Shown here: positions 7,289-16,897 of the stretch, one piece after another | Layout of the letters: each line of letters opens with the position of its first letter | How positions within the stretch are numbered: the stretch's first letter is position 1 | Assembly: GCA_963706315.1 (NCBI GenBank) | Contig: CAVPMA010000014.1 | Coordinates: 62,001 to 126,000 of the forward strand | Direction: 5' to 3' | DNA: 64,000 nucleotides | Origin: CALMEC01 sp963706315 | Lineage (GTDB): Bacteria > Actinomycetota > Thermoleophilia > Miltoncostaeales > Miltoncostaeaceae | The notes under the pieces: generated by a model | Database searches by the model: none | The model's input: only the letters and a program-made list of their open reading frames with translations | What the model was told of the DNA's origin: nothing | Made by a program: the position numbers and the translations under genes

Positions 7289-9935
7289 ATGTCTCAGCGC
7301 GCACGCGTTCCCGCCAGGCCGCGGAAGGCGCCCGCCAGGACCGAGCGCGTTGACAGCGGGCCGGCGTGGCTCTCGGCGCTCGGGAACCGCCGGGCCGCGG
7401 CGCTCCTGGCCCGGCGCAACGGCGCGCCGCCGTCAGGCGGTGGCGGCCCGCCGGCCGAGCGGACGTTCACCGATCCCAAGAGCGGCGGGTCGGTGCGCCG
7501 CGTCACGGTGACCGGCCTGACGGGTGGGCACACCGACACGGCCATCGCGCTGATCCCCGCCGGCCTTCCGGCCGACGGGTCCGCCGTCGAGGTGCTGCTC
7601 TACCTGCACGGGCACTTGGTGCGCGGCGCGCACGGGTACGACACCGGCAAGAAGAAGGAGGGCGACGATGTCGCCTTCCACGCCATCCCCCAGCAGATGG
7701 CCGCCTCCGGGCGGACCATGGTCGGGATCCTTCCGCAAGGCGGGGGCACCTCCGAGTTCAACCCCGCGACGAAGAAGCGGGGCAAGGGGTTCAACGCCGA
7801 CGAATACATCGCCGGCGTGTTCGCGCGGCTCACCGAGATGAAGGCCTGGGGGGTGTCCACGCCACCGGTGCCCGGCGGGGTCGTGCTCTCCGGCCATAGC
7901 GGGGCGGATGTCGCGATCTCCGAGATGCTCTCGAGCGACCTCGGCCCGCAGCAGCTCGAGGGGCTGTTCCTGTTCGACACCATGTGGCCCGACGCCGGAC
8001 ACGACGTGAAGATCTGGAACGCCGTGCGCACACGCCTCGAGAAGGACCTGGACGTGCTGCGCTCCCTCTGGCATTCGGTCGGGGACCGCGACAAGGCCGA
8101 GGCGAAGATGCTCGAGTGGGTGCACCACCACGGCTTTCGCCTCTACGACGTGTTCGGCGCCGGAGGCACCTACGACAAGGCGTCGAACAGCCTCAAACGC
8201 AAGAAGGACGGCTGGCTCGCGCAGAAGGACGTCCAGTGGGTGCTCGGCACACCGGGAACGCCGGTCTACGACGCGGTCGCCCTCAACCTCGTGGTCGCCC
8301 CCGGCGGTGGCGACCACGACCACAAGGTCAAGGCCGATGACCACCTGAAGACCGCGATCGGGATGCTCTCGCGAACGCCCGCGACCGTCTCACGCCAGCC
8401 GGATCCCACGACCAAAGCCCCCAAGAAGACGGACGCCGAGCTGGTGTCCGAAGCCACCGACCGGGTGGTGGAGGCCATCCGCAGCGCCGCCGCCCCGTTC
8501 GTCGGCACACAGGACGCCGGCGACATCCCGGGGATGGTCACCATGCAGATCATCGACGGCAAGGCGGACCCGCGGAAGAAGCTCAAGAAGACCAACCCGA
8601 TGATGCCGCTCTACGACGCCCTCTGGGATCCGACCGTGGTCGCCGACCTCAAGGTGATCGACGCGAAGTCAAAGGGCTCGAAGAAGAAGGGCCGCGCCGT
8701 CGAGGCCCGGCGGAACGCTCTTCGCCACGATCCTCGGGAGCCTCATCACCAGCGCCGAGCCCGGCGCCGACGTCGAGGCGCCGGACACGCCCCTCGACGA
8801 GGCCGACCAGATCGCCACCGAGACCAAGCTCGTTTCCAAGAAGCTCACCGACCTGATCGTCAGCGGCAGCGGCTGGGGGGATGTCCGGATCCCGGTGATC
8901 GTCCAGTTCGGGGGCCTGGTGGCCGGTACCCGGAAGGCGATCGAGCGGGCGAACGCCTACTACGACTCCCTTGTGCCCCCGGGCGCTCTGGGGATCAACA
9001 CCAACACCAAGGTGCATCCTGATCTGGCGGCCGCGCTCAAGCGCGCCGAGGCGAACCTCGCCCCGCGGCTCGCCAAGCTCACCGACGTCGAGCGCGCAGC
9101 GATCGCAAGCGCTGCCCGATCTGGTTGGAGCACGACCGTGCGGCCCAACCAGAACGCCAAGCACCGTCTTTCCGACCACAGCTTCGGCTTCGCGATCGAC
9201 TTCCAGGCGGCGCTCAACCCCAACGTCGGCGAGAGCGGGGCGCTCGGGCCGGTTCAGGCGGTCACCGGCAAGGACCCCACGGCGATCACCACGTCGGGAA
9301 AGACGGCGGCACAGGCCGAATCCGCGGCCAGCGACATCCGCGACATCAGCCGCGCCTATGAGGCGGCGATGCAGAGCGACGCCACCCTGGCCCCCGTGCT
9401 GGCCAGTATCGCGAACACGGCGCGCGCAACACAGAAGCTCCCCGCCCTGGCGGCCACGGCCGGCGCCAGCCTGGTCGAGGCCGTCGTCAAGCCCAAGGAG
9501 GCCGACCGCAAATCGGCGGTCCAAGCGCTGGTGTTCCCAGAGGGAGTCGCCCCGCCGGCGCCTGCGAAGGGGGCGCCCGCACCGGCTCCCGGGCCCCCTC
9601 CCGCGGCGCCCCCGAAGGGCATCGTCCTCGCCCAGGAGACGATCCTCGCCGTCGGCAACGCGTACCGCGCGTCGTTCACCGACGACAAGCGGACGACGCG
9701 GGTGGCCGCCTCGACGGAGGCCAAGCTCGGCTCGGTCGCCGCCCACGGGTTCATGAGCCTGCCGCCCGCCCTGGTCGGCGCGCTCGCCGGCTCTGACGGC
9801 GGTGGCCTGCGGTGGCTGGGCACCTCGGGCGTGCACGACTACATGCACTTCGAGCTGGTCACGCGGCCGGCGTTGTTCACGGAGGGCGGGGAGGGGGATG
9901 TGGCGCCCGACGACGCCCATGGCCGTCCCGCGTAG
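7289..9935 (+). CDS. Effector-like two-enzyme protein: esterase-like domain plus M15 peptidase, one frameshift
   Basis: Reading continues across one frameshift near 8710-8715 to give about 880 residues. The N-terminus has a basic tail and a GNRRAAALLARR motif (32-43), a pattern I associate with contractile-injection-system or polymorphic-toxin proteins (inference). Next is an alpha/beta-hydrolase-like domain with LYLHGHL (104-110) and nucleophile elbow SGHSGAD (Ser204). After a middle part and an Ala/Pro linker (about 9540-9620) comes an M15 D,D-peptidase/endolysin-like domain: HRLSDHSFGFAIDF (from about 9161) and HDYMHFEL (about 9835-9858) supply the zinc ligands and catalytic acid. A peptidoglycan-cutting cargo is plausible. 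No signal peptide is visible. The indel may be a sequencing error. Confidence 0.7.
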
Positions 9936-10158
9936 CCGCCGTCGTACGACGAAGCGGCCGCGCCACGCCTTCGCGGCGGTCGCCTCCGTCCAGGGCACCG
10001 AGCGGTCCGGACATCGGCTCCAACGTCAACTTCACCTCGGATGCCTGACGCGGAGCGCGAATCTCGTTCGCCTCCCCGAGCCCTGCCTTGCCGTCGGGGA
10101 AGGGAACTCGTGAGGAGTGGTCCGGCGACCCGTCCTTACCGGCTGACAGACTGCGAGG

Positions 10159-11352
10159 GTGAGCACCGCGGAGGAGGGGCAGCCCGGGCCTGAAGAGACC
10201 GTGACCGCCGTTGGAAGGCGGCGCGTGCACGTGCCGGACGCGGTCGCACGCGGGGTGCTCACCGTGCTCCTGCTGGGCCTGATCGCGTGGGTGCTGCTCG
10301 CCAACGTCGGGAACCTCGAGGATGTCGGCGCCGCCCTGGCCGAAGTCTCGCTCCAGGCGGCCCTGCTGCTCGTCGTGCTGCTGCTCGTGGTGCAGGTCCT
10401 GATCGCCGCCCAGCTCGCGATCACGGTCCCGGGCCTCGGCATGCCGCGCGGCCTCGTGGCGGTCGAGGGCGCCGCGGCCGTGTCCAACACGGTCCCCGGT
10501 CCCTCCGGGACGGCCACCCGGCTGGGGATGCTGCGCTCCTGGGGCTTCTACACCGACGACTTCGCGCGAAGCTGGCTCTTCACCAGCTCGCTGACCAACC
10601 TGACCGTCCTCGTCATGCCGATCTTCGCGGTGCTGATCGCCGCGGCGGAGGGGGAGATCTCGACGGGGATCGTGGTGCTGGCGGCGATCGGCCTGGTGGT
10701 GTCGGCCGCCGGGATCGTCCTCGTCTGGCTCATGCTCCGGAGCGAGACCTTCTCGCGCCGGGTCGGGACGCTCACGGGGCGGGTCGCGCGCTGGGCGCGG
10801 GGGGTCGTCCACCGCCGTCCCAGCGAGCAGGACTTCGCCGAGGCGGCCGTCCGGTTCCGGAACGATCTGCGACTGACCTGGTCCGAGCGCGGCGGCCGCG
10901 TGCTGGCCGCCGTGCTCGGCGTGTACGTCCTGAACGGCATCATGCTCGCCATCTCCATGAGGGCCGTCGGCCTGGGCACCGACGAGCTCCCCGTCGGCTC
11001 CATCGCCGTCGTCTACACGCTCGTGCGGCTGCTGACGATCGTCAACTTCACCCCTGGGGGTGTCGGCGTGACGGAGGCGCTCTACGTCTCGGGCTTCCTG
11101 GCGGTCACCGGCGGCTCCGATGAGTCGCAGATCGTCGCGGGCGTGCTCCTGTTCCGCGGCCTTACCTACGCCGGGCCCATCGTGCTCGGCGTCTTCGCCT
11201 TGCTGCTCTGGCGCTTTCGCAGGTCGTGGCGCGTGGCCCCGCCCCCCGAGCCGGTGGGAGCCGCCGGGGTGGGGGCAGTGATCACCGACCGCGAGCCCCC
11301 CCAGACCGCCCCGAGCGGAAGCGCGCCGCGCCGACCGCCTCCGGACCCGTAG
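10159..11352 (+). CDS. Lysylphosphatidylglycerol synthase TM-domain (UPF0104/AglD-like) membrane protein
   Basis: A 397-residue protein with about eight transmembrane helices between residues 35 and 350 and a proline-rich cytoplasmic tail. The membrane domain matches the LPG_synthase_TM family (the flippase half of MprF), including NTVPGPSGTATRLGMLRSWG and the conserved NFTPGGVGVTEAL motif in the penultimate helices. There is no C-terminal aminoacyl transferase domain, so lipid or polyprenol-sugar translocation is more likely than aminoacylation. The GTG at 10159 is the start. The gene stands alone. Confidence 0.85.
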   Translation: MSTAEEGQPGPEETVTAVGRRRVHVPDAVARGVLTVLLLGLIAWVLLANVGNLEDVGAALAEVSLQAALLLVVLLLVVQVLIAAQLAITVPGLGMPRGLVAVEGAAAVSNTVPGPSGTATRLGMLRSWGFYTDDFARSWLFTSSLTNLTVLVMPIFAVLIAAAEGEISTGIVVLAAIGLVVSAAGIVLVWLMLRSETFSRRVGTLTGRVARWARGVVHRRPSEQDFAEAAVRFRNDLRLTWSERGGRVLAAVLGVYVLNGIMLAISMRAVGLGTDELPVGSIAVVYTLVRLLTIVNFTPGGVGVTEALYVSGFLAVTGGSDESQIVAGVLLFRGLTYAGPIVLGVFALLLWRFRRSWRVAPPPEPVGAAGVGAVITDREPPQTAPSGSAPRRPPPDP

Positions 11353-11540
11353 CGCCGCGCCGCCGCGGCCCCGAGCGTCGACGCGGTTCCGATCGCGCTG
11401 GCGATCAACAGGCCGTGGGTGGTCGAGGCACGGCCCTGCCCACCGGTCTCGGGGGGCCGCAGCGTCGCTGCGTCAATCCCCGATGTCGGGCAGAACCGGA
11501 GGCTGGAACGCCGGGCAGCTGCACATGAGAGGAGTCCTGA

Positions 11541-11780
11541 TGACCAAGAAGGTCAAGTTGTTCGAAAGCGAGTCGAGTCTCACTCGTCACGAGGCGGCCG
11601 TGTGCTTCCCGCATCGGGGAGCGCCTCGCTCGCGATGGAACCATCCATCTCGAGCACGAGGCCGAGGAGCTGTCCATCGTCACCAGCGAGCCCGAGCTGA
11701 TGGCGATCGTCGGGCCGATGCGGTCGGGAGTCGTTCGAGCTCATCAGGTACATCGGGGACCTCCTCGATGAACCTCGTGG
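11541..11780 (+). pseudogene. Amphi-Trp domain protein, frameshifted
   Basis: The ATG at 11541 follows AGGAG and begins KKVKLFESESSLTRHEAA, the start of amphi-Trp domain proteins. The homology then continues in a second frame (RIGERLARDGTIHLEHEAEE) and again in a third (FELIRYIGDLLDE), so at least two single-base indels separate the parts. No in-frame nonsense change is needed to explain the break. The function of the family is unknown. Confidence 0.55.
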
Positions 11781-11814
11781 TCTTCGTCGCCACCTTGAAT
11801 CGCGGTCGCGCGAG

Positions 11815-12177
11815 TCAATCCGCGGCGTCGGCTTTCGTCTTGTGGATCGTCCCGTCGGGGTGATGGGCAGGTGAGTAGGCCGTGATGATCTTCATCGCGG
11901 TCTCCCCGACTGTCTTGAAGTTGTGCCGCGTGCCGGCGGTGACCAACACGAGATCGCCGACACGGAAGTCGGCGGGCTCGCCCTCCAGGATCACTTGGCC
12001 CGAACCCTCGACGAGGTAGAGGACCTGGTCGGTGTCGGCGTGCACCTCTTCACCGATGTCGCCGCCAGGCGGGATGCTCATGATCACGACCTGTGTCTGC
12101 CCGCCGGTCGCGAGGACATGGCGGAAGTAGTCGTTGTCCTTCGCCTGCTGGGTGAGGTCCTTCAGATGGGCGCTCAC
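11815..12177 (-). CDS. Cupin-domain protein
   Basis: A single-domain cupin of 120 residues. Motif 1 is near GEEVHADTDQVLYLVEG and motif 2 near GDLVLVTAGTRHNFKTVG, with one His ligand visible in each. The small barrel usually binds a metal and a small ligand. I chose the GTG at 12177 because GAGGAGG lies six bases upstream; the frame is open to 12234. The ending DGTIHKTKADA is common in the DUF861/cupin_2 group with unknown substrates. Confidence 0.82.
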   Translation of the reverse strand: MSAHLKDLTQQAKDNDYFRHVLATGGQTQVVIMSIPPGGDIGEEVHADTDQVLYLVEGSGQVILEGEPADFRVGDLVLVTAGTRHNFKTVGETAMKIITAYSPAHHPDGTIHKTKADAAD

Positions 12178-12483
12178 AACAACCTCCTCGTGCCGGGCAT
12201 GAGAACAACCCATGCGGGAACGCTTCGCCCCCACATCGAGGCGAACAAGCCGTCCCCGCTCTGGTTGCGGTCGAGCACCGCTTTCGGGCCCGGGATCCCA
12301 CTCTCCAACGGCGCACGGCGCGTGGCATCAGCACGTCCTCCGAACACGGCTGCGGGCTTCTACTGCCCATCCTCCCCGGCTTCGAGACGTGCCTCGGTGC
12401 GGTCGAGTTTGCCGCGCACTGCGGCGAACCGGATGTTGCTCGGAGCGGCAGCGGCGCACGCCTGCTTCGTCAACGCTGGCGGG
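12178..12483. other. Interval with no supported gene
   Basis: About 300 bases between two minus-strand genes. I see the ribosome-binding site of the cupin gene and nothing else that can be supported. Confidence 0.35.
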
Positions 12484-13659
12484 CTACGGGGGGCTCGCCT
12501 CGGCCTCCGGGGCGGGCATGTCGGAGAAGCCGTCTGCCTGACCGGCCGCCCTGGCCCGGGCGATGTCGCCCGAGATATGCACGACAGCCGAGGTGAGCGG
12601 CGCCGCGAGGATGAGCCCGATCATGCCCAACAGCGCCCCACCGGAGATCGTGACGATCAGGACCGCGAGCGGGTTGAGGTTGAGGGTCGCACCGAACGCG
12701 ATCGGCTGGACGATCTGCTGGAGCATCCCGTTGGCCAGCAGGACCGCGATCAGCATCACGAGGGCGGCGGACTTGCCCTCCGAGGCGAGCGTCAGGACGA
12801 CCGCGTACGTGCCGGACACGAACGCTCCGATGAACGGGATGTAGGCCGTCACGAAGGTGACCACCGCAATCGACCCGGCGAGGGGCACGCCCAGCGCCAG
12901 CGCGGTGAGGCCCACGATCACCGCGTTGAACGCGGCGACGATCGTGACCCCGAAGAAGTACCTCCGGAGCGAGGTCAGCACGTTGCCGGTCACGATCGCA
13001 GCGACGGCACGGGGGATCCCGAGGTGCCCGTCGACGAAGCGCTTGATCGTCGGTCCGTCCTTCAGGAGGAAGAACAGGCTGAAGAAGGTGAACGAGAGGA
13101 AGAACGCGAGCGACGTGAGGCCCTGGATCCCGCCGGCGAGCCCGTTCAGCAGCTTCCCGCCCATCGCCTGGACCGCATTGGCGAGGTCCTGCGTCGGCTG
13201 CTCGGTCCCGTTGGCGCCGGCGTCCTTCGCCCACCCCTGGATCGTGTCCAGCGCCTGCGACGCCAGATCCTGGATCTGCGCCTTGTTCGCGACGATGCCG
13301 CTGACGCAGAGCAGGAAGATGAGGGCCGCAAGCGCGGCGAAGGAGAGAAGGACGATCCCGGCTCCCGCAGAGCGCGGGACGCGGTGCTCCTGCAGCTTCG
13401 CCACCACCGGCGAGGCCACGGCCGCGACGATTCCCCCCGCGAGCAGCGGCATGACAATCGTCGACAGGAGGCCCAGCAGAACGATGATGCCGGCCAGCAC
13501 CACGAGGAGGCCGACGATGATCCAGGCGAGGAGGCCCAGGTCGCGCAGCCACCCCGGCGGCGCGAAGACGCTCCCGAGCGTCCTCGCATCGAGCGAGGGC
13601 GGCGCTTCCTCCGTGGGAATGGCGGCCGCGGACTCCGAACGGCGGAACCTGAACTTCAA
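12484..13659 (-). CDS. AI-2E (PerM/TqsA) family transporter
   Basis: A 391-residue membrane protein of the AI-2E transporter family. Two N-terminal helices (about 45-95), a further helix (about 100-120), an amphipathic periplasmic segment (125-180) and four or five C-terminal helices match the usual eight-helix topology. The family signature is visible in FFLLKDGPTIKRF and in the last helices (GGALLGMIGLILAAP). Members export or permit movement of small signals or ions; the substrate cannot be told here. The TTG at 13659 is the only suitable start in the frame. No operon partners. Confidence 0.88.
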   Translation of the reverse strand: MKFRFRRSESAAAIPTEEAPPSLDARTLGSVFAPPGWLRDLGLLAWIIVGLLVVLAGIIVLLGLLSTIVMPLLAGGIVAAVASPVVAKLQEHRVPRSAGAGIVLLSFAALAALIFLLCVSGIVANKAQIQDLASQALDTIQGWAKDAGANGTEQPTQDLANAVQAMGGKLLNGLAGGIQGLTSLAFFLSFTFFSLFFLLKDGPTIKRFVDGHLGIPRAVAAIVTGNVLTSLRRYFFGVTIVAAFNAVIVGLTALALGVPLAGSIAVVTFVTAYIPFIGAFVSGTYAVVLTLASEGKSAALVMLIAVLLANGMLQQIVQPIAFGATLNLNPLAVLIVTISGGALLGMIGLILAAPLTSAVVHISGDIARARAAGQADGFSDMPAPEAEASPP

Positions 13660-13946
13660 CGGACCACGGGTGTCGGTCGCTGCCTCGCCGGGGTGTCGGC
13701 AAACAAGGAGCTGCCGCCCACGGGAATCTGGGCGCAGAAGGTCAGCCTTTGCATGGACCGATCCCCCTTACTGTCGGCGCAGACCCCAGAGGGTGGAAGC
13801 GGTTGGAAAGCATAACCGCCGGCTCGGCGTCGCCCGCGCCGGGAGCGGATCCATCGTTCCTGCGAGGGGAGTCGGAGGCGTCTCGGCCGCCATCGGCGCG
13901 GGAGCCACGAGCCGCGGTCGTGTTCCCCTGAATATGATTGGGCCTC

Positions 13947-15941
13947 ATGGCGGCGCCCGACCCCCTTCGCTGGCGCCCCGAGGTGCCGAAGGTAAGACCC
14001 GTCCGGGTCGTCGTCTCGTGGCTCGTGTCGGCCCTGGCGCTGCTGTTCGCGGCGTGGGTCGTTCCCCACGTCGCCATCCCGAGCTTCTGGGGTGGCCTGT
14101 TGACCGCGGCCATCGTGGCCGTGGTGAACGCCGTCATCCCGCCGCTCGTCGCGGCGCTGCGGCTCCCGTTCACGGCCCTGCTGGGCTTCGTGTTGGTGCT
14201 CTTCGCGGATGCGGCCGCTCTCCTCATCGCGTCGGACGTCGGTGACTCCGCAATCCAGGTGGATTCCTTCGGGTGGGCGCTGCTGACCGCGCTGATCGCC
14301 GCCGCCGCGACGGTCGCCCTCGACACCATCTTCGGCACAAACGACGACGACACCTACACCCTGCGCGTCACGCAGCGAATCGCACGGCGGCAGGGCATCG
14401 AGGCGCGGACCGACACGCCCGGGATCGTCTTCCTCGAGATCGACGGCCTCGGGCTGCCGGTGCTGCGCAGCGCGATGCGCGACGGCAGCGTGCCGGCCAT
14501 GGCGGCGTGGGCGCGGCAGGGCACCCACCGGCTGATGGAGTGGGAGACGGACCTGTCCTCCCAGACCGGTGCGAGTCAGGCCGGCATCCTCCTGGGCTCG
14601 AACGAGAACATTCCCGCCTTCCGATGGGTCGAGAAAGAGACGGGCACGCTGATGACCTGTTCGGCGCCCGCTGACTGCGCCGAGATCGAGCGGCGCCACG
14701 CCTCGGGCGGCGGGCTCCTCGTGAACGGCGGCACCAGCCGCGGCAACCTGCTCTCCGGCGAGGCCGACGAGTCGATCCTGACCGTCAGCCGGATGGAGGC
14801 AGAGAAGAAGGCGAACCCCGGCTACCGCGCGTTCTTCGCCAACGGGTTCAACGTCTCGCGCGTGGCGGTGCTCATCGTCTGGGAGATCGTCCTCGAAGTG
14901 GTCGCCTCATCGCAAGCGAAGCGGCGAGACGTCCAACCGCGCGGTCACCGCGGCGGCATCTATCCGCTCCTGCGTGCCGCGATGTGTGTGTTCGTGCGCG
15001 ACCTGATCGTCTACGGGGTCCTCCAGGACATGATGCGGGGCCGTCCGGCGATGTACGCGACGTTCGCAAGCTATGACGAGGTGGCCCACCACTCCGGCCT
15101 CCAGCGTCCGGACACCCTGGAGGCGCTGCGGAAGGTCGACCAGCATTTCGCGCGCATCGACCGTGCCCGGCGTTATACGCCGCGCCCCTACGAGATCGTC
15201 GTGCTGTCCGACCACGGCCAGACCCAGGGCGCGACCTTCCTGCAACGCAACGGCTACGGCCTGGAAGACCTCGTTGAACGGTCGCTCGACACGGGCAAGG
15301 TGACGAGCGGCGCTGGAGGCGACGAGCAGAACGCGATGGTCGGCCTGGCACTCAACGAGGCGACGGGACGCAAGGCCAAGCGCGCCAAGAACGACGTCTC
15401 GGACCGGCAGGTGGTGGTGCTCGCATCCGGCAACCTGGGGCTCGTGTACCTCATGGAGGAGAAGCGGCGGCTCACCATGGAGGAGATCGACGAGCGCCAC
15501 CCGCGGCTGCTGACGGCGCTCCGTGAGCACCCGCATATCGGATGGCTACTCGTCCGTTCGTCCAAGCGCGGCCCCGTCGTCCTGGGGGCGCGGGGCGACC
15601 ACGAGCTCGCCACCGGCCGGATCAACGGCGAGGACCCGCTCGCGGAGTTCTCCACCACCGCGCCGCGGCACCTGCTGCGGACCGACGGCTTCGAGCACGT
15701 GGCGGACATCATGGTCGGGAGCTTCTATGACTCCGACCTGGACGAGGGTTGCGCATTCGAGGAGCTCATCTCCTTCCACGGCGGACTGGGCGGGCCGCAG
15801 ACCCGGCCCTTCGTGCTATTTCCCACATCGCTTCCCGAGCCGGACGAGCCGGTGGTCGGGGCCGCCGCGCTCCATCGTTTGCTCGCCGGCTGGCGGAACC
15901 ACCTGCAGGGCGACGGTACGGTCCCGCTCAGCCCGAGCTGA
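13947..15941 (+). CDS. Phage-holin-family membrane domain fused to alkaline-phosphatase-superfamily phosphodiesterase
   Basis: A 664-residue fusion. Residues about 15-130 form four membrane helices of the phage_holin_4_2/YvlD type (WVVPHVAIPSFWGGLL is typical). The rest, from about 150, is an alkaline-phosphatase-superfamily domain: EIDGLGLPVL gives the first metal Asp, TGASQAGIL the Thr/Ser nucleophile region, FASYDEVAHHSG and VLSDHGQTQGATF the metal Asp/His clusters. It probably hydrolyses a phosphodiester or phosphoglycerol at the membrane surface (inference). I chose the ATG at 13947; the frame also opens at a TTG three codons earlier. Confidence 0.85.
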   Translation: MAAPDPLRWRPEVPKVRPVRVVVSWLVSALALLFAAWVVPHVAIPSFWGGLLTAAIVAVVNAVIPPLVAALRLPFTALLGFVLVLFADAAALLIASDVGDSAIQVDSFGWALLTALIAAAATVALDTIFGTNDDDTYTLRVTQRIARRQGIEARTDTPGIVFLEIDGLGLPVLRSAMRDGSVPAMAAWARQGTHRLMEWETDLSSQTGASQAGILLGSNENIPAFRWVEKETGTLMTCSAPADCAEIERRHASGGGLLVNGGTSRGNLLSGEADESILTVSRMEAEKKANPGYRAFFANGFNVSRVAVLIVWEIVLEVVASSQAKRRDVQPRGHRGGIYPLLRAAMCVFVRDLIVYGVLQDMMRGRPAMYATFASYDEVAHHSGLQRPDTLEALRKVDQHFARIDRARRYTPRPYEIVVLSDHGQTQGATFLQRNGYGLEDLVERSLDTGKVTSGAGGDEQNAMVGLALNEATGRKAKRAKNDVSDRQVVVLASGNLGLVYLMEEKRRLTMEEIDERHPRLLTALREHPHIGWLLVRSSKRGPVVLGARGDHELATGRINGEDPLAEFSTTAPRHLLRTDGFEHVADIMVGSFYDSDLDEGCAFEELISFHGGLGGPQTRPFVLFPTSLPEPDEPVVGAAALHRLLAGWRNHLQGDGTVPLSPS

Positions 15942-16014
15942 CGGGAGGTGGTCCGCCGCGGACCGCGCTCGGACGGGAAGCAGACGCGGCGGTCGCCCAG
16001 CTTGTCCGGGGCAT

Positions 16015-16398
16015 CTACACCGAGAAGGCGACGAACACGACGGCGAATACGCCGGCGACGATGCCGGCCACGGCGAGCACGAGCATCGCCGAGGACGACG
16101 ACGAAAAGCCCTCGCCACGCGAGATGGCCTGCTCGACCATCCGGAAGCGCACGGTCCCGTAGACCGTCGCGGCGACGCCGGCCCCGGCGAGCATCACGCC
16201 GAGCACGATGTACGGCCAGTTGGTCGCGCCCTCGATCGTGCTGGGAAGCAGCCGGCCGAGCGCGAAGCCGGCGGCCACGCCCGCGAGCCCCGTCCGCCAC
16301 CACGCAAGGAAGGTCCGTTCGTTCGCGAGCCTGGTGCGCTCGACATCGAGTCCGCGCTTCTGTGCCTCGTCCACGGGCGGTATCAAAGCAGCCGGCAC
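16015..16398 (-). CDS. DUF202 (YidH-like) membrane protein
   Basis: A 127-residue protein with three transmembrane helices. The DUF202 signature RTRLANERTFLAWWRTGLA precedes the first helix, and FRMVEQAISRGEG lies between helices two and three. Function of the family is unknown. The start is uncertain: GTG codons at 16398 and 16374 are both possible. It converges on the phosphodiesterase gene and is followed upstream by a decayed GNAT gene. Confidence 0.85.
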   Translation of the reverse strand: MPAALIPPVDEAQKRGLDVERTRLANERTFLAWWRTGLAGVAAGFALGRLLPSTIEGATNWPYIVLGVMLAGAGVAATVYGTVRFRMVEQAISRGEGFSSSSSAMLVLAVAGIVAGVFAVVFVAFSV

Positions 16399-16411
16399 CC
16401 CAAGGTGGCGC

Positions 16412-16741
16412 TCAGTGCTCCCCGGTCCAGATCGGGCCCGTCGCGTAGAACCGGAACTCGCAGTGCTCCGTGAAGCCCGTACGCAGGTACAGGTCGCGGG
16501 CCATTTGCGCTCGAGTGCAGGACGATCCTCGCGCAGCCGAGGGCCTGCGCCGGGTCGATGAGGACCGTCGCATGAGTCCTGACTCCCCGAATCAGGTCGG
16601 AGCGGTCGGCTGGGAGCCGGGTGCGGATCACCCCGTTGTACGGAAGCCGCGTGAGCGGCATCTCGGCCCGCAGGATCCCGCCGCCGTCTATCAGTGCGCG
16701 ACGGATGCCGACTCGATGTCGCGGACCGTCGCTTCCGGCAT
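16412..16741 (-). pseudogene. Decayed GNAT acetyltransferase with indels and an internal deletion
   Basis: Three pieces in different frames can be joined. An N-terminus starts at ATG 16741 (MPEATVRDIESAS). A second piece reads LPYNGVIRTRLPADRSD, typical of the N-terminal half of a GNAT subfamily. A C-terminal piece reads ALGCARIVLHSSAN then ARDLYLRTGFTEHCEFRFYA, the acetyl-CoA-binding end of GNAT proteins. About 100 residues that should lie between the second and third pieces are missing, so this copy cannot be functional whatever the cause of the small indels. Confidence 0.65.
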
Positions 16742-16897
16742 CAACCGAACCCTAGCGGCGGTCCGCCCGCTGTTGGTCGGCTGACGCGGAATTGGAGGTC
16801 CGATTCGGTTGTTACCGTGGTGTAAACGATCTTCACGCGCCGCAGGCATCTCTGTAGCGTCGGCGAACGTTGGAATTGCCCTAACTCTGGAGGGACA

